Of a stretch of 26,006 nucleotides of DNA, positions 19,016 to 26,006 are shown in pieces. A program made the position numbers and the translations under genes. Source of the stretch: Isochrysis galbana (taxonomy: Eukaryota > Haptophyta > Isochrysidales > Isochrysidaceae); the NCBI GenBank assembly GCA_018136815.1, contig JADDIW010000084.1, positions 1 to 26,006 of the forward strand, given 5' to 3'. The stretch's first letter is position 1; every line of letters begins with the position of its first letter. Below the pieces are notes generated by a model. That model searched no databases, was not told where the DNA came from, and worked only from the letters and a program-made list of their open reading frames with translations.

Positions 19016-21193
19016 ATGGCGGTGCGCGCCGGCTGCTGCACGTGCTCTGGCGCAGAGGCGAGTGCGTGGCGACAGAGCGCCGGATGGCGGCGGGCTCATC
19101 GGATGTACGAGGTCGTTCATCGCCCCTTCGTCTTCGTCCGCGCCGCGCCCTCCCTCACCGCCGCTACGCTGGGCAAGCTCCCACTCGGTGCTCTGGTCGA
19201 GGTGGCCGAGGAGCGCGCGGATGGCTGGCTCCGCCTGCTCACGCCGCAGCCCGGCGGGCGGTGGGTTCTTCGAGACGGTGCTACGCTCGGTCTGGGCCTA
19301 CTGCTTCGGCCGGCGCCAGCCGCTCGCACTGACGCACACGCTGCGCAGCAGGGCCTCGGCACGACAGTTGTCAACTTGGCAGGGGCGCACCGGGCAGCCG
19401 GCCGCACCGTAGAGGATGCGGCCGCCACGGAGCAGCGCGGCGGCGGGCTACATCCCACCATTCTCGCGCTACTGCAGAAGACAGTGCCTATCCCCGTCGG
19501 GGGACCACTACAAGAGGACACCGCAGGCCCGGTGATGCGGTGGCGCGTGGAGAGACCTGTCATGCTGGTGCATGCGTTGCCCGAGCGGCGAGCAAGTGTT
19601 GTGGATGCTGTGACCAGTGGCGAATACGTCTGGAGCTGTGCGCAACGAGCAGGCGCAGGCGGCTTGAGCGACGAACAGCTGCGCACCGCGTCAGCGGGGG
19701 GGTGGATTCGCCTGGCGTCTCCGAATGGGTGGGCGAATCGAAAGTGCGTGTCCGGACAGGTGCAGCTTGAGCGAGTGCGCCCTCATGCTCAGTGCCACGC
19801 TGCGAGCCCAGCCCACTGGGATGAAGATAGCCGGGAGATGGAGGCGCTCGACCTCTGGACCCAGGCGCGTCGAGCTGTCTGGGAGACCGTCGGTCCCTCT
19901 GGGAGGTTGCAACTACGCAGCCACTTTGACCGGTGGGAAGCGGAGGCCGTGCAGTTGGCGGAGGCTAGCGATGCGGGTTGGCAGGCCGCTGCCGTAGAGC
20001 GGGCGCTGATCTCGAAGTCGGCCTTCTCCGGTTGCCTGCTCGCGGCGATACACAGAGACGTCGTGCTTTGGGCTCAGCAAGCAGCTGCTACCACGTTGCT
20101 CCGCCCGGCCGAGTGCTCCCCACGAGCGTCGGAGAGACTCGCGTGGCGACAAACTCGTGGCTTGATTGGGGGACGGGCGCTCACGCGAGACGATCTTGCT
20201 CGGTTGTGCAAGAATCGCTTCTTGGTGGTTGACGGAGCCATCCCGCCATCGCTTGCAGCGCAATGTCGTGCTGAGGCAGAGGAGCTTGACCAGGCAGGAT
20301 TGCTTCAGCCGCCCGCGATGCACCGCGCATTGGGGGACCGACGCGATCGGCTTTGTGCACTTGATGGGTGCGGCCTTGTGAGCAGCGGCAGCAAGGACCC
20401 GGCTGCTACGACCGAACGGCCGGCGCTGGCAACGGTTGTCGAGCTGCTCAAGGCCTTGCCCGCAGAGCTAAGCGAGCTCGATGGAGATGCCTCGCTCCGG
20501 AGCGGGCTGGGTGACTTGCTCGTGACTCGAAGCGCAATGCTCGCATGCTACGATGGTGGGCTGTGTGCCCACGCACACTCACATGACGGGCCACGGTCCC
20601 AGATGAGCACCTGCTAGCTGTAGCGCACAACGGTGGTCGCTATGGTTTCACCCTGCCCGCCTTGCTACCCCAATCCAAACCTGCTCATTGAGACCCGACT
20701 GCTTCAGCCCCACCGCCTCGTTCACGTGGTATTCGTGCGTTGTATCGACATGCCATCCCCAACGCATCGTCCACCACACCCATGCCACTGATCATTACAA
20801 CGCCATATGTGTGCAGGGGCTGGCGCCTTCTACAAACCTCACAAGGACTCAATGGACGCCGATCCTCGTCGGCTGACCGCGATAATCTATCTTGTACCCG
20901 AGGACTGGGATGCATCACCTCAAGCCGATGGCGGCCAGCTTGTGTGGTGGAGGGAGGATGAGGCGGCCGCAAGCCCCTGTCAGGGCTCAACTATGGGCCG
21001 TGGCGAGGGCAATTCTGCTCCAGCGCGGGCAGCCGTGGCACCTGCGTGCGGCCGCCTGGTGATGTTTGACTCTCGCGCCATCATGCACGAGGTGTTGCCC
21101 ACCCACCGCAAAAGATTCGCCGTGACGTTGTGGTACTATGGAGCCCAGGCGGTGGCGCAATCAAATACATCAACAATGGTGACAAAGTCGTAG
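19016..21193 (+). CDS. EGLN/PHD-type 2-oxoglutarate Fe(II) prolyl hydroxylase with N-terminal SH3-like region
   Basis: Exons 19016-20555 and 20817-21193; the 261-nt intron has donor GTGGGC and acceptor GTGCAG. The phase-1 join restores ACYDGAGAFYKPHKD, which aligns residue for residue with the EGLN-family ACYPGNGTGYVRHVD. The product is 638 residues (609 if the ATG at 19103 is used, which starts right at the first SH3-like unit). Iron ligands are H522 and D524 (PHKD) and H604 (MHEV). The 2-oxoglutarate Arg is R613, nine residues after the distal His as in animal PHD2. Supporting blocks are RFLVVDGAIP, RRDRLCALDG, TAIIYLVPEDWDA and AVTLWYYG. A Gly/Ala/Pro-rich insert of about 25 residues lies before the distal His. 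The first 240 residues contain two SH3b-like beta units (from MYEVVHRPFVFVRAAP and from RPVMLVHALPERRASV). By family, it would hydroxylate prolines using O2, with HIF-alpha in animals and Skp1 in protists as known targets; the target here is unknown. The key residues appear intact. Confidence 0.88.
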
Positions 21194-21318
21194 TCGTCGT
21201 TCGCTTGTTGATATTGTATTGTAGGCGATGTATTGAGCAACAACGGAGTGCTGGGTGAAGATACGAAGGTGATCAGCATAGCAGCAGACGTCAACTAAGA
21301 TTATACTTGGTTCGCCCA

Positions 21319-21594
21319 CAACCTACTTTCGCATAAGTGGGGTATATGGGGGTATCGCGGCCCCCCCTCACTCCATCGCGGACACCCCCCGGGGTGGGCC
21401 CGTACAACCAACCTCAGCCCCTGCCTTCCTGCCTTTTGGCAGGGGCTGGGCTAGCTCATCATTCTGGCCGAGACCCTTAGTGGGCGCGGGCCGCAAATCG
21501 CACTCCCACGCCCGCACTGGCATTGGGCCTGCCCTCGAGCTGACTCCCCCCCACATCCCTGGTTCAGTACATGAATAGACGATGTGGGGGATTT
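21319..21594 (+). mobile_element. Family B element, short copy, inserted in family A
   Basis: It begins CAACCTACTTT at the break in family A and shares about 235 bp with the minus strand of 22437-22673 (landmarks CATCGCGGACACCCCCCGGG, TGGGCCCGTACA, GGGCCTGCCCTCGAGCTGAC). It ends after a hairpin CCCCCACATC/GATGTGGGGG (near 21548-21590), just before family A resumes. No ORF of note. Confidence 0.6.
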
Positions 21595-21711
21595 TGGGGG
21601 GGGCACGACCCCCCCCCCCAATCCTCTCCTGCGACCCCCCCCCCCCCAATCCTCTCCTGCTGTGGGGGAGGACACCCACCCTCCTGGCTCTTGGCATGCC
21701 TTACGGCATGC

Positions 21712-22673
21712 TATAATAAAATAACTGAGCATTAGTACCACTACTCCCACTAGCCCGGTACCAATACCAACACGACAACCTTCAGTGCACCTGCCCGTAC
21801 ACCTTGACGCGTGCTAATGCCACAGATACATACACCTATGCACCCCTTCAAATCTCCCCCCTCGCAGGCCCCCGGCTCCCATTCTTACTCCCCACAAGTT
21901 ATAATGGGTGAAAACCCATTGAGGCGGACCGACCTACGTCGGGCGAGTCTCCGGGAAAAAGCACCGGGGGTGGGGTGGAGGAACTCTCGTCAACAAAGGG
22001 GAACAGCCCTTACCAGCTCGCGCCGTGAGCGATCCTCGAGAAATAAGTGGCCGCGACTAGAGTAACCTGTGCCACTCCTAGGGTACTCTCCTCGACCTTG
22101 GGTCACTCACTTCTCTCTCCCTCCTGTCTCCTATCGCTAGCCGCCCCCTACCCGTTTGCTAACGTAAACGGGGCCTGTTTCTCACCGCACTCCATCGGGG
22201 GGGGTGCAAACCCCCCCCTCTCCCCCTCTCCACTCTCACCCCGCGCCGTCCCTATGGCGCGTCGCCATGCGCGCGCCCTGGCCTGCTCTCAGAGGTCCTG
22301 TGGGGGCTCCCAGAGGGCCAGCAAGAGCAAGGGCAGCTCAGGGGGCAGTGGAGACTGGGGCTCAGCCCCTGGCCCCCCCTGCCCCTCCCACGCTCGCCAC
22401 GTTGGCCATGGGAGCCTCCCAAAGGCCCCTGTATGCCTAGCGACCAGGGACAGGGGGGGAGTCAGCTCGAGGGCAGGCCCAATGCGGCCGTGGGAGCGCG
22501 ACTCGCGGCCCGCGCCCCCTAGGGGTCTGGGCTGTATTGTTGAATGCCCTGCCCCTGCAAACGGGCAGGAGCTGGGGTTGAATGTACGGGCCCACCCCGG
22601 GGGGTGTCCGCGATGGAGAGAGGAGAGAGGGGGGCGCGAGGCCCCCATTGACCCCCACTTATAAAAGTAGGTT
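21712..22673 (-). mobile_element. Family B element, long copy (962 bp) with 14-bp direct repeats
   Basis: The insertion is bounded by identical 14-mers GCCTTACGGCATGC at 21698-21711 and 22674-22687, a likely target-site duplication, and it interrupts family A. Read on the minus strand its 5' end is CAACCTACTTT, as in the short copy, and its other end is AT-rich (CAGTTATTTTATTATA), as expected of a retroposon tail. The internal 22190-22230 region again has a G-run/C-run hairpin followed by CTCTCCCCCTCTCCACTC, like family A on +. No recognisable coding region; ORFs on either strand look like shadow frames. Confidence 0.6.
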
Positions 22674-22805
22674 GCCTTACGGCATGCGCTAGGAGCGCAG
22701 ATTGAGACTGCCCAGCTCAGCTCACTCTCTTCCTGACAAGCTCGCCTGATTCGCCCGCCCTGGCCTGTCGCGGCCAGCCCATTGCCATTTGCCATTGCTC
22801 CAAAA

Positions 22806-25800
22806 ACAAAAAAAAAACTTCTGAAGATTCAGGGCTACACACCTACTATTTATGGGACTTCCCTTCGCTATCTACACCGCCCTTATCATCCCTCCCTCCA
22901 CCTCTTCCCCTGCCCCCCTTCTTTCCTTTTTCTTCGGTCTCCGGGGTCCGGCCTCGGTGCGCTACCTGAGGCCTGGTTTAGAGTGTGGGGTCCGGGCAGG
23001 CCTTCTGGAATTGTCTTTGTTGTCGAGTGTGTCCGTCTGGTCGCTTTTTGTTTGTTTGGTTTATATCCAGGTTCCATTGTCTCTATCAGCGACTTTGGTA
23101 GGTGTATCGATGTTTCAATTTCCTTTGTTCCCTTGTTCCGTGGTCCCCTCGACAGCGTGTGCGATCCCCAGCTTGGAGGCTAGTTCCACTAGCTCCGCGC
23201 TGGGCTTAAGACCGCCTTTGTCGTTCCTGTTGAAAACGGGTCTCAAGTCGTTCATGTCTATCCTTTTTTTAGGCTGTCCTCCCATGCCCGCTTGGGCGGT
23301 TCTCGCCGAGTCGGTTTCTTGTGCGAAGAGGAGTGCTTTACTTAGTATGGTGTATCTCTCTATTATTCTTATTAGTATGGATTCTTCCGAGAATTTGATG
23401 CCGTCGTAATGTATCCTATAGAAGTCTGTGAGTATATATCTCCACGCTAATAGGTACAGTACGTATATCGCTTTCGGGGCGTCTCCTTTTGGGTAGATGA
23501 ATAGGTTGTCTACAATGGTTTCTTCCCTGCTCCTTTCTAATCCTGGTGTGAATCGTGCAATTTTATTCAGTTCGCCTAGGATGTTGGTTATCCCGGGGCA
23601 TTCGCCTAGGTGTGTCGAGGACTCATCCGTTTCCCCACAAATGCGGCACGTGTTGGCTCTGTCTGGAAAGCGGTTGTATGTGCCCACTCGCCTGTGTGTA
23701 ATATGTTTGAAGTGTAGGTGCATGTCCCTCGCCGTTACCATTGGCGTGGTGTATATTCGCGCCAGGTGCGCCCATGTATCCCCTGGTATTTGGAGTTTTT
23801 CCTCCCATTTGGCCGGCCCCGTGAGGCGTTTGCGTTTGCGGTCTTTTCGCTGAAGTGCCTCGGCTATATGTTCTACCCCGGTGCCGTCTAGCGGCGTTTT
23901 GCCGTCTAGCGTGTATTCGTCCGCTAGCGGGTATTCTAGCCTTTTGTTGGTTTTGTATCCTTCCCCCCATCTCGCCGGTGGGGATATGTCTAGGTTTGTG
24001 GGTGCGGCGAGTAGTCTATTCCCGATTATAGGTGTGCCTAGGTATGAGAGCTCCGTCTCATACCACGTTCCCTTGAGGTTCGCGTAGTATTCCCCGTCTA
24101 ACGTAATTCGTATTTCGGGCTGTGGTTCCTCCGGGTCGTGATGGTTGCCGGTTATATCGCGCCATGGATGTGCGCTTTCCGTTTCGGACGCGCTTTCTCC
24201 CGTCGTCAATGTCTCCGTGGCGTGTCTAACTAGTGTGTCCCATGTTTCCAAGAATTTGTCCCTTGGGATATATTCTCCCTGAAATTGTATATACGTATCG
24301 TTGTTTCTGAGGTATTGCGCGCATTCTTCGCTACTATAGGGTATGCTCGCTTCGTGGTCTTTGAAGACGTTGTGTAAGGCGTTGCATTCTAGCTTGTTCC
24401 ATAGCTTTGCCCACGTGGGGTTCAGCTTGGGGCCCGGGTGCGTCGGGCTACCCCACATGGGTTGTGAGAGTGCTCCTTCCCTGCTCACTTTCAGGGACGT
24501 GAGATCTAGTTCGCGGATGTTGTTTAGCGCCTGTTTCCAGAACGCAGGGAGTTTGCTTTTGCCCGCTATTCCGTCGGTAAGTCTGTTTGCGGGGATTGTC
24601 GAAAGAACCGCTGCTCTTCCCAGGTTCGTGCGGCAGAACCAAGCGTCTAGCACTTGTTTCCATTGTGCTTGGCGTGCGTCCAGGTAGTTCAGGATCCATT
24701 TGGCCTGTAGTGCTTTAACGTGGTTACCCCAGTCTAGCAGACCCCCAGCCCCAAGTGTGGCCCTTTCTCCGAAGTGTTTTTGATTGGGATTTCGGGGTGT
24801 TTCACCCATTGCAATCTCCGTCCGGTGCGCGCGTTCGTCCACATGATTCTGTCCACGGATCTTTTTACCGCTGCGTGGAACGATCTTGGGGCTGCAAGTG
24901 TTTGTAGCCAGTATCTAGGAATAGAGTATATGAGAAAGTTAGCTACCTTCGTTTTCCCGTGTATGGATAGATTATTCGTTATCGGTGCGTATATGGTGGT
25001 TTTTTTCTCTATCTTGTCGGCTAGTTTGCGCCAGAACTCTTTGATGGCCTGGGGTCCCCCTAGGGGGACTCCCAAGATGGTCGCGTATTCGTTCCTATTC
25101 AGCCACTTGTATCTTTGGAAACTCGCTGGTGGGCGTTTTCTTTTTAAGGAGCCCATCCTAAGTCCCTCGAACTTTAGGTCGTTGGGTTTGCCGCACGAGG
25201 CTGCCGCGTATCTCTCCACCCAGCGGAGGGAGCGCATGCCCGCCTTGCGAAAGTCGGCTACGTCTTTGTACATTTCGCGAAATTGATTCGCGCAATCCGC
25301 CGTGACCATAATCTCCCATGGACCGGAGGCGCTCTTAGACAAAAAGTCGGGTTCCAGGTCGACGCCTTCGAGTTTGTTGAGATGCGCAACAATGGCGCTC
25401 AGGGTCAGGGTCTCTTCGTCTTTAGCCTTGTGGCCCTTCTCGTACGCCGTGAAGGTGATGACGATCTTGTGAGAGTCTGGGAATTCGGCCTCTTCCTCGG
25501 GCTCGGGCTCGAGGTCTTCGTCGAGTAGGGCCACCTGTGTGACCGTGGGGGAAGATGAGATTAGTCTCTTGTTTGTTCGTGTTTCTCTAGGGCCCAACGG
25601 GCTCAGTGTGCCTTCAGCGCTACAGCTTCCTCTCAAGGATTTCGAGTGGGGTGTATTTTGTGTTGGCCCAATTTCGTGTTGGTGTTTGTTGTGGTGGGCC
25701 TCTGAGGCCAGTGTTGTGCTCGTCGCCCTGGCGCCCGAGACGCGGCCTTCTGCCCGTCCTTCGTCGTCGCTGTAGAGTGCCTCTCCGGTGTCGTCTTCTC

Positions 25801-26006
25801 TGTTGTCTCTGTCCCCCTTGTTGGGGGCCCACAGCTGTTCAGTGTTCTTGGCCTTTGTCGACATACCCCCATGGGGGTCTTGTCTATGATGGTGCCGGGC
25901 CAGCCCCTCGTGCCGGGGCACGAGGGCGGTACCGCGGCTGTGTAGGGGCCAGGCCCGGAGGCCTTCCCTGTTGGAACGTCCCTCTCGTGTGGTGTGGCTG
26001 GGGTGG
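22806..26006 (-). mobile_element. LINE copy 2, reverse transcriptase core deleted, runs off right edge
   Basis: Minus-strand element with the same 3' UTR as copy 1 (AGGCCTGCCCGGACCCCACA; GACCGAAGAAAAAGGAAAGA), the same tail motif (GTAGGTGTGTAGCCCTGAAT, reverse complement near 22828-22848) and a T-run at 22806-22819. It keeps an N-terminal domain that copy 1 lacks, but jumps from that domain directly to the post-palm region near 25230-25280. Its 5' end lies at or beyond the right edge. Confidence 0.85.
23115..25864 (-). pseudogene. LINE fused ORF: N-terminal domain joined to post-RT region, one frameshift
   Basis: The first in-frame ATG is at 25864 (MSTKAKNTEQLW). An acidic linker and the conserved module (SAIVAHLNKLEGVDLEPDFL; GPWEIMVTADCANQFR) come first. 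The protein then switches to LRWVERYAAASCGKPNDLKF and EGLRMGSLKRKR, which resembles the stretch following the YxDD box in LINE reverse transcriptases. Next come the thumb-like ATILGVPLGGPQAIKEFWRK and LSIHGKTKVANFLIYSIPRY. No YxDD box or endonuclease is present. Compared with copy 1, a 2-nt excess in a G-rich run near 24750-24765 breaks the frame; the second frame continues from LGAGGLLDWGNHVKALQAKW to a stop at 23115, including the zinc knuckle CRICGETDESSTHLGEC. It cannot encode an active enzyme. Confidence 0.85.

Larger units (their letters stand above)
21293..22800 (+). repeat. Family A copy 5, split by two insertions
   Basis: Family A pieces are found in order: the terminus AACTAAGATTATACTTGGTT to GCCCA (21293-21318); TGGGGGGGGCACGACCCCC, CTCCTGCTGTGGGGGAGGA and CTCCTGGCTCTTGGCATGCC (21595-21711); and the body with CACTCTCTTCCTGACAAGCT and GGCCTGTCGCGGCCAGCCCA (22674-22793). 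Each break falls where another copy is continuous, so the intervening 21319-21594 and 21712-22673 are insertions. Within 21605-21660 a C-run plus AATCCTCTCCTG unit is tandemly duplicated. Confidence 0.7.

Overview
The window looks like nuclear DNA of a GC-rich eukaryote. Reasons: genes with GT-AG spliceosomal introns whose codon phases match across the junctions; a homeodomain, an EGLN-type prolyl hydroxylase, IQ motifs and ciliary-type WW modules; 5'-truncated non-LTR retrotransposon copies ending in T-runs; and no operons or bacterial ribosome binding sites. Proteins with CEP164-like WW modules and IQ motifs, plus Ala/Arg-rich composition, suggest a flagellate protist or unicellular alga. 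The lineage cannot be fixed from the sequence.

Layout. 1-871: C-terminal part of a homeodomain protein on +, entering from the left edge. 1694-2345: two direct copies of a GC-rich hairpin repeat, here called family A. 3605-6090: a decayed LINE 3' half on +, followed head-to-tail by a short LINE 5' piece joined to the same 3' tail. 6785-8493: a four-exon coiled-coil gene on -. 9709-11206: head-to-head family A ends, a longer family A copy, then a ~835 bp foldback palindrome with a LINE 3' tail at its centre. 11492-17471: a large gene on - encoding IQ motifs, coiled coil, a Cys/His cluster and WW modules. 17472-19015: the divergent intergenic region, with a 99-nt CT run, a degenerate family A copy and a GA tract. 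19016-21193: a two-exon 2-oxoglutarate/Fe(II) prolyl-hydroxylase-like gene on +. 21293-22800: a family A copy broken by two further insertions, one flanked by a 14-bp direct repeat. 22806-26006: a second LINE copy on -, with its reverse-transcriptase core deleted, running off the right edge.

Four host genes are supported: homeodomain, coiled-coil, IQ/WW, and prolyl hydroxylase. They do not form an evident pathway. The two best-supported large genes are divergently transcribed and share a ~1.5 kb upstream region. About half of the remaining sequence is mobile DNA. Two features tie it together: a short conserved LINE 3'-terminal motif found at four sites, including on pieces that lack most or all of the coding region, and layered insertions into family A repeats. 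No CRISPR, tRNA, rRNA, toxin or viral gene was recognised.
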